From Microcoleus vaginatus PCC 9802 (GTDB lineage Bacteria; Cyanobacteriota; Cyanobacteriia; Cyanobacteriales; Microcoleaceae): a stretch of DNA of 64,000 bases. The translations under genes and the position numbers were made by a program. The notes below the pieces were generated by a model that searched no databases, had not been told where the DNA came from, and saw only the letters and a list, made by a program, of their open reading frames with translations. This document shows positions 47,459-56,675 of the stretch, one piece after another. The stretch lies in contig CP031740.1 in assembly GCA_022701275.1 (NCBI GenBank), forward strand, positions 1,313,001-1,377,000. Direction: 5' to 3'. Position 1 is the first letter of the stretch; each line of letters starts with the position of its first letter.

Positions 47459-48676
47459 TCAATTTTGAAACTCAGCAATTTTTTTAACTGCTGTTTCCAA
47501 AATTGCTGGCGACTCGACTAAGGCAAATCGCACGTAGCCTTCTCCTGATTTCCCGAAACCGGCACCCGGGGAAGCTGCGACTCCTGTACTCTGTACTAGC
47601 TGAGTGCAAAATTTCACGGAATCTTGGCCCCAAGGTTCCGGCAGTTTCGCCCAGACGTACATGGTGGCGGGGGGTACAGGCACTTGCCAGCCGATGCCCT
47701 GTAGCGCGTTTACAAAGGCATCCCGTCGTTTTCTGAAGGTTTCTACGCTGGTTCTGACGGTATCTTGAGAACCTGTTAATGCTGCGATCGCTCCGTTCAA
47801 AATCCCTCGGTATTGGTTGAAGTCCACTGCGGCTTTTACCTGTCGCAGCGCTGCAATTAGTTCGGAATTGCCGATCGCATATCCGACTCGAAAACCTCCC
47901 ATACTGTAGGATTTGGATAGTGTAAAAAACTCGATCGCCACACTCTTATCTCTATCGGCCTGAAAGATTGACGGCGCCATCAATTTTCGATATTCTTCCT
48001 CGTTACCAGACTCTGCCTGTATGAGAGAATTGCGATCGTCGAACACCAAGTCCACATAAGGGAAATCGTGAACTAAAACCAGCCGATGTTCTCGACAAAA
48101 AGCCACAGCTTTCTCAAAAAAAGCAACCGGGGCGATCGCAGTTGTAGGATTGTGAGGATAGCTCAAAACCATCATCTTCGACTGAGCCAGCACTGCTGGC
48201 GGAATATCTTCAAATATCGGCAAAAACGCATTTTCTGCTAATAGCGGCATCGGATAAATTTGACCACCAGCCAAATGCACACCGCCTGCGTGGGAAGGAT
48301 ATCCCGGATCGAGCAACAAAGCAAAATCTCCAGGGTTGAGTACAGCTAAAGGCATATGCGCCGTGCCTTCTTGGGAACCAATTAACGGCAGCACTTCTGT
48401 TTCTGGATTGACTGCAATCCCAAATTTTTGCTCGTACCAAATAGCTGCTGCTTCCCGAAAATCTCTTGTGCCGTTAAATAGCAAATAGCCGTGAGTGCTG
48501 GTGTCTGACAGAGAATGTGCGATCGCATCTGTAATGTGAGCAGCCGCTGGCAAATCCGAAGAACCCAGAGACAAGTCAATCACATTCTGCCCCGCTGCTC
48601 TAGCTTGAGCTTTTGCCCGATCCATATCGGCAAATACATTAAATTGCAGTGGATCTAAACGTTTAGCAAATTGCAT
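47459..48676 (-). CDS. Class I/II aminotransferase (LL-diaminopimelate-type)
   Basis: A 405-residue PLP-dependent aminotransferase of fold type I. Seen are IDLSLGSSDLPAAAHITDAI, the N-terminal substrate loop YLLFNGTRDFREAAAIWYEQ, PLIGSQEGTAHMPLAVLNPG, the Asn/Pro block LSYPHNPTTAIAP, the Asp/Tyr block VHDFPYVDLVFDD, the PLP lysine in FTLSKSYSMGGFRVG, and a C-terminal Arg in YVRFALVES. It resembles cyanobacterial enzymes annotated as LL-diaminopimelate or related aminotransferases, but substrate cannot be fixed from sequence alone. It is a single gene, with a 230-base gap to the thioredoxin gene upstream. Confidence 0.8.
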   Translation of the reverse strand: MQFAKRLDPLQFNVFADMDRAKAQARAAGQNVIDLSLGSSDLPAAAHITDAIAHSLSDTSTHGYLLFNGTRDFREAAAIWYEQKFGIAVNPETEVLPLIGSQEGTAHMPLAVLNPGDFALLLDPGYPSHAGGVHLAGGQIYPMPLLAENAFLPIFEDIPPAVLAQSKMMVLSYPHNPTTAIAPVAFFEKAVAFCREHRLVLVHDFPYVDLVFDDRNSLIQAESGNEEEYRKLMAPSIFQADRDKSVAIEFFTLSKSYSMGGFRVGYAIGNSELIAALRQVKAAVDFNQYRGILNGAIAALTGSQDTVRTSVETFRKRRDAFVNALQGIGWQVPVPPATMYVWAKLPEPWGQDSVKFCTQLVQSTGVAASPGAGFGKSGEGYVRFALVESPAILETAVKKIAEFQN

Positions 48677-48902
48677 ATTTTCTGTATCTTTTGGGATTTT
48701 TAAGGAATATTTTTATATTAACTAAATTATTTTTTATATTGCATTTTTATTTGGTTTGTGATTTTTTTTACTAACCGCAGAGAGCGCTGAGGGCGCCGAG
48801 TCAGAGAGGAATATCGAGGATAAAAGAGAGAGCTTAAAAAAAACTTTGCGATTGCTATATTTGTGAGTTGGGAGTTGGAAACTCCCGAATCATTTCCAAA
48901 CT

Positions 48903-49229
48903 TTATAAGTGAGCGTCGAGCAAACCGATTAAAGTTTGTTTACTAATAGCTCCTTCGTGAGAAAGCACTACTTCGGCATTTTTAAACAGCCGGAGAGCTG
49001 GGACTCCTTCTACTTTATACTGCTTGACGGTATTAGGATTGGGGTCAATTTCCATTTTAACCACTTTCAGCCGATCGCTGTAGTTGGCAGCCACCCAGTC
49101 TACCGAAGGCGCGATCAGTTTGCAAGGCCCGCACCAAGTAGCCCAAAAATAGGCAAGCACTGGTTGCTCAGCTTTCAGGACTTCTGTTTCAAATTTTTCG
49201 TCGTTAATGACAATTACACTGTTGCTCAT
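48903..49229 (-). CDS. Thioredoxin
   Basis: A 108-residue thioredoxin with the redox site WCGPC (C33 and C36), the cis-proline loop EGVPALRLFKN, and the usual fold order. It reduces target disulfides in the cytoplasm. The N-terminal MSNSVIVINDEKFETEVLKA differs from m-type thioredoxin (TrxA), so it may be one of the secondary cyanobacterial forms; no gene symbol is assigned. The gene is divergent from the lipoate-ligase-like gene, 144 bases apart. Confidence 0.93.
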   Translation of the reverse strand: MSNSVIVINDEKFETEVLKAEQPVLAYFWATWCGPCKLIAPSVDWVAANYSDRLKVVKMEIDPNPNTVKQYKVEGVPALRLFKNAEVVLSHEGAISKQTLIGLLDAHL

Positions 49230-49373
49230 GGTTCTGCGATTATTTTTTCTATTTATTTCTAAAGCACCGGCGGGCGTGAAACTTGCACCAACTGAGAAGA
49301 CAGGCCCAAAAAACTGTTACTAATTTTAAAACATTCTGCGAATTATTGAGTGCAAACTCAGGACTGGGGACGG

Positions 49374-50126
49374 ATGGCTAATTCTGTATGGCGTTTAATT
49401 CCACTGTTGTCGGCGTCTGGTAGCGTGCAGATGGCGATCGACCAATGGCTACTGGAACAGCATCTAGCGGGGAAAAATCCGCCAACTCTGCGATTTTACA
49501 CTTGGCAACCGGCGGCGATTTCCTTGGGCTACCACCAGCGCAGGTGGCCGGAGTTTTGGCAGCATTTGTCTTGGGGGGGAATGCCTGTGCAGTTGGTGAG
49601 GAGGCCCAGCGGCGGGCGCGCGGTACTTCACCAAGGGGATTTAACTTATGCAGTTGTGGCCTCGGGATTTGGAAGCAGTCGTATGAAAGCTTATCAGACT
49701 ATTTGCGAGTTTTTGATTGAGGGTTGGAGGGCGATGGGTTTGGATTTGCAATACGGGGAAGCTGGAAGGGGTTATATTCACAATCCGAATTGTTTTGGTA
49801 CTGCGACGGGTGCAGATTTAGTTACCGCTGATGGTTGCAAGTTAATTGGTAGCGCGCAATTGCGACGGGGCGATGCTATTTTGCAGCACGGTTCGATGCG
49901 TTTGCAGCCAGATGTTTGTTTGTTTTCTCAAGTTTTTGGGGAGCAATTAATTCCTGTGCAATTACCTCTATCTGAAGGAGGAGATGATTTGATTGCAACT
50001 GTAATTGATGTTTTGAGTGCGGCTGCTTGTCGCTGTTTTGAAATTGATTTGAAAGTGCAGCCACTTTCGGATCGGGAATGGCATGACATTTTGAAATTAA
50101 CAAGTAATAAGCTGTTTGACCTTTAA
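49374..50126 (+). CDS. Lipoate/octanoate transferase-like protein (LplA/LipM family)
   Basis: A 250-residue protein of the biotin/lipoate ligase fold. Motifs: LRFYTWQPAAISLGYHQ, QLVRRPSGGRAVLHQGDLTY (the R-R-x-x-G-G-x-x-v-x-H core), FGTATGADLVTADGCKLIGS and QLRRGDAILQHGSMRLQPD. The Cys in NCFGTA or in DGCKLIGS could be the acyl-carrying residue, as in LipM. It may attach octanoyl or lipoyl groups to E2 or GcvH, but ligase versus transferase activity cannot be separated here. ATG at 49374 with GGGGA four bases upstream is chosen over GTG at 49350. Confidence 0.82.
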   Translation: MANSVWRLIPLLSASGSVQMAIDQWLLEQHLAGKNPPTLRFYTWQPAAISLGYHQRRWPEFWQHLSWGGMPVQLVRRPSGGRAVLHQGDLTYAVVASGFGSSRMKAYQTICEFLIEGWRAMGLDLQYGEAGRGYIHNPNCFGTATGADLVTADGCKLIGSAQLRRGDAILQHGSMRLQPDVCLFSQVFGEQLIPVQLPLSEGGDDLIATVIDVLSAAACRCFEIDLKVQPLSDREWHDILKLTSNKLFDL

Positions 50127-50325
50127 TCTGCATATTTGGCGGGCTTTCCGGCAGCCTTTTAGGAACAGCTATCTTGGCTCTTCTACAATAAAAATTGTTT
50201 GTTAGGGAACGACCATATTGGCTGTTACTAATACAAGTTAAAAACTGGTACACTTATTGTATTGAAACTTTTCTGGCCCGTTGCTATAACGCCACCAGAA
50301 AAGTTAAATTTAAATGCAGTACAGC

Positions 50326-51111
50326 TTATGGTTGTGGCTTAGTTTGAACGATCGGCTCTTTGGCAATTTTGCCCAAGGTCACTGAATCCAGCAAGCTTTC
50401 CCAATCAGCCTTGAGCGCTGTATCATTAGGCTGATCGCGGCGAGCGGCAGCTAGGGTGCTGAGGGCATCTTGCCAAATCCCATTTTCAGCATAAATAACG
50501 GTTTTCTGGCGCGGATCTGCCTGATCTAATTGACGGCGGATATCTGCACTGAGTTCAACTCGCCGTACAGTACCGCTTTCCATCTGATCGGCCGATCGGT
50601 CTTGAGCGTCGCAAATCACTGTAAAATTCCAAGTGTAACTTTGGCCTACTTCCAAGGGCGGCACATTTTTGTTAGCGGGGATACTAACGCCGATCACCCC
50701 TGATAAATTGCTAATTGTGAGATCCTGTTTATAAATCTGCTTGCCGCTTTGATCTTGTAGGATAAATTCGGCTGATTCTGCCTCTGTTTGAGGCAAGTAG
50801 AAAAAGAACGTTGGATAGTCGAAAACAGTCCGTCCGATCTTATTCGTAGGCACTAAGGCTGTGAGACCTAGCTGACTAATACTCGCGCAGCCACCGCGCA
50901 CAGGGCGTCCCGGTTGAGTGGGCGGCCGCTCATCAATATCTTCAGTAGGCTGAATGAAGCGCGGCCCTCCCGGTATAGGGTTGGGTGGGCGGTCAGGTGT
51001 GTTTATTATCGGCTGTCCCACAACTGCAAATTGAGAAATGTTAAGTGTGGCTATCAATACTATTGAGCCAACTGATATCAGATTGATGAGAAACTTAGTA
51101 ATTGTTTTCAT
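50326..51111 (-). CDS. DUF928 exported protein
   Basis: 261 residues. An N-terminal signal (FLINLISVGSIVLIATLNIS) is followed by a Pro-rich stretch (NTPDRPPNPIPGGPRFIQPT, to about 70). DUF928 spans about 74-250 and includes TVFDYPTFFFYLPQTEAESA, IGVSIPANKNVPPLEVGQSY, TWNFTVICD and ENGIWQDALSTLAAARRDQP. The family is common in filamentous cyanobacteria and has no known function. It starts 38 bases after the CHASE2 cyclase on the same strand, so the two probably form an operon. This CHASE2-DUF928 pairing is also known elsewhere in cyanobacteria (from memory). Confidence 0.88.
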   Translation of the reverse strand: MKTITKFLINLISVGSIVLIATLNISQFAVVGQPIINTPDRPPNPIPGGPRFIQPTEDIDERPPTQPGRPVRGGCASISQLGLTALVPTNKIGRTVFDYPTFFFYLPQTEAESAEFILQDQSGKQIYKQDLTISNLSGVIGVSIPANKNVPPLEVGQSYTWNFTVICDAQDRSADQMESGTVRRVELSADIRRQLDQADPRQKTVIYAENGIWQDALSTLAAARRDQPNDTALKADWESLLDSVTLGKIAKEPIVQTKPQP

Positions 51112-51149
51112 ATTAACTCCATGAATTTTTAGGGATAGATTCTCTCTTT

Positions 51150-53099
51150 TTATTTCTTTTTCCTTCCCAAAATCCGGTAGACATTAACTTTTTGTTCCCT
51201 GCCTTTTAAAGGCAAAAGTCCCCAAGATTCTACCTCAAATTTGTCCGCCAGATGCAGAAAGGTTTCTTCTGCAATCAATATCCGGCAAGTGCCCTCTTGC
51301 CGATCCTTTTCGCAGCTTTCGAGGCGAGAGGCAATATTTACGCTGTCGCCGATCACTCCATATTCTAAACGGGTTGTGCCTCCCAGACTACCCACCATAA
51401 CAGGCCCTGTAAAGATGCCTACTCGCATTTTTGCGGCCGGTAAACCGCGTGTGAGCCAATTTTGATTCATTTCTGGCAAGCGGGAACTGATGGCTAAAGC
51501 ACAAGATACGGCAAGGCGAGCATCTTCGGCAATTTCTTCGGGAGTGGTGCGGGGAATGGGTACGCCAAATACTGCCAGCATTCCATCTCCGGTAAATTTA
51601 TTAATCACGCCTTGATGTGCTTGGACTTCTTGAGCCATTGCTGATAAATACTCATTTAACCAACTCATTACCACTTCTGGTGGTAGTTTTTCGGAGATTG
51701 TACTAAAACCCTGCAAGTCGGTGAGGACGATGGTAGCAGTAACTTTTTGCCCTGGCAATAACCCTGATTCGAGCAGATGGACGCGCTCTTTCCACAGCGC
51801 ATTTGCGATCGCCGGTGAAGTTTGTTGTCCTAATAATTTCATCACAATCCCTTGCTGTTGCCTCGACTGCTCGTATTTATAGGTAACTGCGACTCCTGCG
51901 GTGATTAAAAGTCCCAGGGTAGGGGCCATTAAAGGTATCCACCCCTGTTGCATGAAGAGGAAAAAGGTGAATCCGAATAATGAGCCGCAAGCTGCGATCG
52001 CGATTGCGATCAAATTTAGGGATTTTTCTAGCCGCCAAGCTAAACAGCCACCCACTGCACTCCACACAGCGATCCAGAGAATTTCGTGCCATTCGTCCCA
52101 ATACCAAAATAGCCCTTTGCCGTCTAACACTGCACTGAGAATGTGGCTGGTGGCCGTTGCGTGAATTAATACTCCAGGGGTCGGGATATTACCGTTTTTA
52201 GTAGCGCTGTAAGGGGTCGAAAAAATATCTTTTACAGTTGGAGCTGTAACGCCAATTAAGACTATTTTACCTTTTACCAATTTGGGGTCAACTTTGCCTT
52301 GCAAAACTTGAGTTATTGTCACGGTTTCTGCTATCTTTTTAGCAGAACGGTAATTGAGCAATATTTGATAGCCTTGGGCAGGAATGTTCTGATAACCTCC
52401 TGAGTTTGAGCGCAACTTGGAAAATACTATTTTATTTACCAGGAATTCATTGTTTTTTGTACCTTTAGATTCTATTTTTCGGCTATCAAAATATGCAAAA
52501 GCTAGCCGGGAGGGAAATGAATAAAACGTTTTCTTACCATCGCCAATAGAAATTACATTGCGACGCAGTATACCATCTGGATCGAGATACAAATCGTTAA
52601 ATCCTACCCGCTGGTCGGGTATGTTGGGAGGTGGCTGCACTCGATCGTACTTTGAGGTGCCGATGAAGGTAATGGGAAATACTTTGGGGTTTTTCAGTTG
52701 AGTTGCTAATTCTGCATTCCCCGGTTCGTAGGGAATATCACGAATTATATCCAGGCCAATAGCTGTGGGTTCTAAACGCGCTATTTCTGCGATCGCTTTT
52801 GCTAAAACGCGATCGGAAAGTGGCCATTTTTCAATAGTATTAATGTCCGGATCTGTGACTTCAACTATCAGTAACCTGGGGTCAGGGCCCGGATCTGGCC
52901 GCAACTGCACCATGAGGTCATAAGCATTTAATTCCAGTGGCTGCAACCCGCCTAAATGCCGCACTCCCAATAGAGTTCCGGTCACGACAATCCAGATAAT
53001 AGCAAGAGGTTGCAAGTCAGGGAAGGGGAAGAAATAAGTTAAGTTTTTCCAACGTCCCTCCCCCAATTTATGATAAATTCTATTAAAGAATTTGGGCAT
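51150..53099 (-). CDS. CHASE2-domain class III nucleotide cyclase
   Basis: A 649-residue membrane receptor. One N-terminal helix (residues about 28-45) precedes an extracytoplasmic CHASE2 domain (about 50-320; LLIVEVTDPDINTIEKWPLS, KGKIVLIGVTAPTVKDIFST). Three transmembrane helices follow (about 335-410) and then a cyclase (about 440-630). The cyclase has metal Asp in LTDLQGFS and GDGMLAVFG, the Lys of NKFTGDG, and Asn/Arg in VNIASRLES. The residue matching the adenine-binding Thr/Asp is Gly (LEYGVIGDSVN), so substrate choice is less clear than in the 39885 protein. ATG at 53097-53099 is chosen over a TTG 30 bases upstream. Confidence 0.88.
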   Translation of the reverse strand: MPKFFNRIYHKLGEGRWKNLTYFFPFPDLQPLAIIWIVVTGTLLGVRHLGGLQPLELNAYDLMVQLRPDPGPDPRLLIVEVTDPDINTIEKWPLSDRVLAKAIAEIARLEPTAIGLDIIRDIPYEPGNAELATQLKNPKVFPITFIGTSKYDRVQPPPNIPDQRVGFNDLYLDPDGILRRNVISIGDGKKTFYSFPSRLAFAYFDSRKIESKGTKNNEFLVNKIVFSKLRSNSGGYQNIPAQGYQILLNYRSAKKIAETVTITQVLQGKVDPKLVKGKIVLIGVTAPTVKDIFSTPYSATKNGNIPTPGVLIHATATSHILSAVLDGKGLFWYWDEWHEILWIAVWSAVGGCLAWRLEKSLNLIAIAIAACGSLFGFTFFLFMQQGWIPLMAPTLGLLITAGVAVTYKYEQSRQQQGIVMKLLGQQTSPAIANALWKERVHLLESGLLPGQKVTATIVLTDLQGFSTISEKLPPEVVMSWLNEYLSAMAQEVQAHQGVINKFTGDGMLAVFGVPIPRTTPEEIAEDARLAVSCALAISSRLPEMNQNWLTRGLPAAKMRVGIFTGPVMVGSLGGTTRLEYGVIGDSVNIASRLESCEKDRQEGTCRILIAEETFLHLADKFEVESWGLLPLKGREQKVNVYRILGRKKK

Positions 53100-53180
53100 A
53101 AAATTTAATGTTTGAACCCTGAGTGACAAAGTTGGCTACATCTTAACTTATCACTAATGCCCCTTACCGATGCCCAACTT

Positions 53181-54377
53181 TTAGTTTTCCTGTGCAGTTT
53201 TGGCGATCGCACTTAACTGCAATCCCTGCGGATAGCTGTTTTCTTCTTTGCTGCGCTTGATGTCGGCCATTGAAACCTGGGGTTTGAGGTATTTTGCCAA
53301 AACTTTAACCACGTCACCCCGATCGATCGTCCCTGCTACTGAACCAATCGGCGAGAGGACGATGATTCGCGGGAGTTTACGGGCTTCCATGCTGTTAATT
53401 ACTTCTGCGATGGATGCTTTTTCCGAGACTGTGGGGGTTTTTCCCAGGGGTTTCAAAATGTTGTGCAAAGTCTGAATTTGCCATTGACTGCGTTCTGTGA
53501 AGCGGATATCGTCGATCGACACTAAGCCCAAATCCCGGCCGTTGGTCGCAGCAATGTAAAATGGAAACGGATTGACTTCTAACAAATATCGATCGGCAAA
53601 TTCTCGCAGAGTCAAATCTGCATCTACAACTCGAAACTCGCGGCTCATCGCATCGCTGGCTTTAATTTTAACCAAGGCTTCTTGCAGTGAGGTCAATCTG
53701 CTATAAGCAGTGGCATTGCGAATGCCAAACCCGCCGATCAGCGCAATCCACAAGCCGCCGTACTCGCGCGTTAAAAAGCATAAACTCAGACCCAAAGCAA
53801 CACCCAGCCAACCTAAAACTTGTCCTGTTTTTGCCGCCCAGCGAACGCCGGCAAATCGAGAGCCGGTGATTTTCCAAATTGCTGCTTTTAAAACTTGTCC
53901 TCCATCCAAAGGCAGGCCGGGAATTAAGTTAAATAATCCCAAAACTAGATTGATGAGTGCAACCCTTTCGGTGACAATTGCTAGCAAACTTTTCGGGGGA
54001 AGAACTTGAGAACCCAAACCAAGGATTAAAAACACCGCAAAGCTGACGAGAGGGCCGGCAATGGCTACTTGAAAAGCTTGACCCGGAGTTTTTGATTCCG
54101 AGTCGATCGAAGCTACTCCACCAAATAAGAATAAGGTAATAGAATTAACTTTAATGCCTTGCGATATCGCCGCCAAGCTGTGTCCGAGTTCGTGCAAGAG
54201 CACGGAAGCAAACAGTAGCAGAGCTATTGCTAACCCCGCACTCCAGGAGAGCGCAGGCCCCCACAGGCCGTAACTGCTGGCGTATTCGCGGGTTGCTAAG
54301 GCTAAAATTATAAACCACGAATAATCTATAACTAGGGGGATGCCAAATAAAGAGCCGATTCGCCAACCTGTCTGCAT
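53181..54377 (-). CDS. Site-2 protease family (M50) protein with CBS domains
   Basis: A 398-residue membrane metalloprotease. The zinc site HELGHS (H62, E63, H66) lies in a transmembrane helix, and the second motif is NLIPGLPLDGGQVLKAAIWK near 160-180, with the Asp ligand. Six helices fill the first 225 residues. Two CBS-like repeats occupy about 240-375 (ASDAMSREFRVVDADLTLRE, then LGKTPTVSEKASIAEVINSM). This is the group 3 arrangement (SpoIVFB-like plus CBS), in which CBS may sense nucleotides. The target is unknown, possibly an anti-sigma factor or membrane protein. ATG near 54375-54377. Confidence 0.9.
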   Translation of the reverse strand: MQTGWRIGSLFGIPLVIDYSWFIILALATREYASSYGLWGPALSWSAGLAIALLLFASVLLHELGHSLAAISQGIKVNSITLFLFGGVASIDSESKTPGQAFQVAIAGPLVSFAVFLILGLGSQVLPPKSLLAIVTERVALINLVLGLFNLIPGLPLDGGQVLKAAIWKITGSRFAGVRWAAKTGQVLGWLGVALGLSLCFLTREYGGLWIALIGGFGIRNATAYSRLTSLQEALVKIKASDAMSREFRVVDADLTLREFADRYLLEVNPFPFYIAATNGRDLGLVSIDDIRFTERSQWQIQTLHNILKPLGKTPTVSEKASIAEVINSMEARKLPRIIVLSPIGSVAGTIDRGDVVKVLAKYLKPQVSMADIKRSKEENSYPQGLQLSAIAKTAQEN

Positions 54378-54457
54378 GAATTTTCCTGGGAAAGGAGAGC
54401 AAGAAAGAGTTTCTATTATATCTTTTCTACCCCTTGGCTTTGCCTTTCCCCTGATTT

Positions 54458-54742
54458 TTACAGAACTCCGGCGCTACCCAAGCCCAAGATTACTCCGGCT
54501 CCCAGCAAGTGGCCGAAGCTGGCTGTTGCCAGCAATTCTGGTACGCCGAAGCCTTTGAACATTCCAGGGAGTGCAAGGGGTAAAGCTGGGCCCTTGCCTC
54601 GGTTTTGCTTGGAGATGCCGTAGTAGCCGATCGTGATCGCCAGCAAATTACATAAAATCATTGTCAGTCCTACCATGGGCGACCACTCCGGTGTTGAGGG
54701 AGCGGTAGATTGTACGGCTAACAGCAAAGATGAGTTGATCAC
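54458..54742 (-). CDS. psaK: Photosystem I reaction centre subunit PsaK
   Basis: A 94-residue PSI subunit X at the edge of the complex, involved in trimer-edge antenna contacts. It starts MINSSLLLAVQSTAPSTPEW; helix 1 is MVGLTMILCNLLAITIGYYG (about 22-41), a basic stromal loop NRGKGP follows, and helix 2 covers LATASFGHLLGAGVILGLGS (about 71-90). The start is GTG (54740-54742), chosen because AGGAG lies eight bases upstream and the family N-terminus begins there; an upstream ATG at 54779-54781 would add 13 atypical residues. Confidence 0.92.
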   Translation of the reverse strand: MINSSLLLAVQSTAPSTPEWSPMVGLTMILCNLLAITIGYYGISKQNRGKGPALPLALPGMFKGFGVPELLATASFGHLLGAGVILGLGSAGVL

Positions 54743-54782
54743 GTTCTTATCTCCTGATTGCACAGATAAATTGATTTCCACG

Positions 54783-54811
54783 ATTATAAAAAGCGCTTTG
54801 CATTAAACTAA
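54783..54811 (-). promoter_or_regulatory. Candidate psaK promoter
   Basis: On the minus strand, a perfect -10 hexamer TATAAT (54783-54788) lies 17 bases after TTAGTT (54806-54811), which is a weak -35. The -10 hexamer is about 40 bases from the GTG start, which fits a short leader. Confidence 0.5.
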
Positions 54812-54875
54812 GATTTGTTTTAATAGTTAACAATTCGTTGATATTTTGATAAAACTGCAGAACCGAGGAGGAAGA

Positions 54876-55523
54876 GTGCGGGTTAAAATTTGCGGAATCA
54901 CTAAATTAGACCAAGGAATTGCGATCGCCCGCTTGGGAGCCCAAGCTTTGGGGTTTATCTGTGTGCCAGCTTCTCCGCGCTATGTCAGCCCAGAAACTAT
55001 TCGGCTCATTGTCGAACAGTTGCCGGAAAATGTCGCTCGCATCGGCGTTTTCGCCAACACCACAATAGAAAATATCTGTCAAGTAGCGGCAGAGTCAAAT
55101 TTAAGTGGGGTGCAGTTGCATGGAGATGAAACAGCGGAATATTGCGATCGACTGCGGGAGTTTTTGCCGGGAATTGAAATTATCAAAGCTTTGAGAGTTA
55201 AGACTTCTGAAACTCTAGAGACTGCGGCTATTTACGCTGTTCGTGTCGATACTTTACTGCTCGATGCTTACCATCCCAATCAACTCGGCGGTACTGGAAA
55301 AACGATCGACTGGATGATGTTATCAGAGTTTAGACCCCAGTGTCCTTGGCTGCTGGCGGGCGGTTTAACACCCGATAATATTTTAAACGCAATTGATAGC
55401 GCGATCGGCAATAACTTCAGCGGTGTTGACCTTTCTAGCGGCGTAGAAATAGCGCCGGGAGATAAAGATTTGACCAAAGTTGCTCAGTTGTTTGCTAATT
55501 TAAGTCAACTTGCTCATCATTAA
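54876..55523 (+). CDS. trpF: Phosphoribosylanthranilate isomerase
   Basis: The 215-residue TIM-barrel isomerase of tryptophan synthesis. It has the catalytic Cys in [13 protein letters not shown] (residues about 3-15), [35 protein letters not shown], the catalytic Asp in [31 protein letters not shown], and the phosphate loop [19 protein letters not shown]. The start is GTG at 54876, with GAGGAGGA directly upstream and MRVKICGIT as the family N-terminus. trpB is elsewhere in the window, so trp genes are dispersed. Confidence 0.95.
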   Translation: MRVKICGITKLDQGIAIARLGAQALGFICVPASPRYVSPETIRLIVEQLPENVARIGVFANTTIENICQVAAESNLSGVQLHGDETAEYCDRLREFLPGIEIIKALRVKTSETLETAAIYAVRVDTLLLDAYHPNQLGGTGKTIDWMMLSEFRPQCPWLLAGGLTPDNILNAIDSAIGNNFSGVDLSSGVEIAPGDKDLTKVAQLFANLSQLAHH

Positions 55524-55656
55524 TAAATTGGCAATACCAAATTCGCGCTTTTTATGCGATTCATTCTTTAGTCTGCCTGAGCGAAGCCTGCCTTATACAA
55601 GGCAGACCTCGTTTCTACAGTAGCAATTTCAACCCCAGATTATTCCCTTTATTGTT

Positions 55657-56019
55657 TTATCGGCGGATCTCAAAAGTGCGTGAAGCGGAGCTATCCGGTT
55701 CTCCGCAGGGTTTCCCGTTCTCCGTAGGGGTTCCCGTAGGGTAGGGTAGGGAATCGCCCTCCGCGTCTTCGTATTCCAAAACCAACTCACTAACCGTAGC
55801 ACCGGTGGGGCCGCGGCGGCACCAACTAATCATTTCTTCCACAGCTTTTTTGGATCCTTCAAAGACAGCCTCGACGCGCCCATCGGGGAGATTTCTTACC
55901 CAGCCGCTGAGGCCGAAATACTTTGCTTGATTGCTCGTTGAATATCGGTATCCTACTCCTTGAACTAATCCCGAAACAAAAACGCGGACTCTGACGGGCG
56001 GCAATGATTGGTTTTGCAT
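55657..56019 (-). CDS. acyP: Acylphosphatase with repeat-derived insert
   Basis: Acylphosphatase hydrolyses carboxyl-phosphate mixed anhydrides. At 120 residues it is longer than the usual 90-100. The core is intact: RVRVFVSGLVQGVGYRYSTS (catalytic R25), GLSGWVRNLPDGRVEAVFEG (catalytic N43), and VEEMISWCRRGP. The family normally ends with a short turn and FEIRR; here that end is preceded by about 20 extra residues (GTPTENGKPCGEPDSSASR). This insert is encoded by a GC-rich repeat near 55690-55752 that contains CCGTAGGGTT-like units. The fold should tolerate it, as it lies in the last loop. Confidence 0.9.
   Translation of the reverse strand: MQNQSLPPVRVRVFVSGLVQGVGYRYSTSNQAKYFGLSGWVRNLPDGRVEAVFEGSKKAVEEMISWCRRGPTGATVSELVLEYEDAEGDSLPYPTGTPTENGKPCGEPDSSASRTFEIRR
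55690..55752. repeat. Repeat-like GC-rich insert within acyP
   Basis: Units TCCGCAGGGTTTCCCGT and TCCGTAGGGGTTCCCGT follow each other, then GTAGGG copies. The sequence reads through in the acyP frame. Confidence 0.65.
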
Positions 56020-56078
56020 AATAAACGGCTCAACTTACTGCTAACATCTGTTTGAAAATTTTAAGGATCAGTTTGATT

Positions 56079-56630
56079 ATGTTAAATTTTAGTGCGATGG
56101 CGCTGCCGGGATTCCTGATACGCCGCATCACCCTAGCTTTTTCAACTATTCCCGATTTCACTGATTGGCTGGTTGCAGCTATGCTCGCGCTGGTTTACAC
56201 TTCGATCGCTCTTTCGGTGGGTTTTTGGTCGGGATTTCTAAAAGTAGACGTGCAAACCTCTCGGCGTACAATTGTGGGAGTGCTCATGGGCTGTTTGTTA
56301 AGTCCGGGCATCACCGAGGAATTATTGTTCCGGGTGTTAATGCTGCCGCACCCGTTCGAGAAGGCTTCTGGGTTAACGCTGTGGTTTTGGGGATGCGCGA
56401 GTTTGGCGGCTTTTGTAGTTTACCACCCGCTGAACGCGCTGACTTTTTACCCGGTTGGTCGATCGACCTTTATGAATCCAGTGTTTTTACTACTGGCGGC
56501 AATTTTGGGAGTTGCGTGCTCTATCGCATACCTGCAAAGCGGTTCTATCTGGCCTGCGGTGGCGGTTCACTGGCTCGCAGTGACAGCCTGGCTGTTGCTA
56601 CTGGGCGGTTACAGGAGGCTGTATGGTTAA
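56079..56630 (+). CDS. CPBP-family intramembrane metalloprotease-like protein
   Basis: A 183-residue, five- to six-helix membrane protein of the CPBP (Abi) family. The EExxxR motif is in GITEELLFRVLML (E80, E81, R85); the second motif is the His in AFVVYHPLNAL; and the third is VAVHWLAVTAW. Members process membrane proteins or act in bacteriocin self-immunity, but no bacteriocin cluster is present here. ATG at 56079 with AAGGATC upstream is preferred over a TTG at 56052. Confidence 0.85.
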   Translation: MLNFSAMALPGFLIRRITLAFSTIPDFTDWLVAAMLALVYTSIALSVGFWSGFLKVDVQTSRRTIVGVLMGCLLSPGITEELLFRVLMLPHPFEKASGLTLWFWGCASLAAFVVYHPLNALTFYPVGRSTFMNPVFLLLAAILGVACSIAYLQSGSIWPAVAVHWLAVTAWLLLLGGYRRLYG

Positions 56631-56675
56631 ATGTAAAAAGTCCAGCATAACTATTTTGTCGGGAGGATCTCAGTT

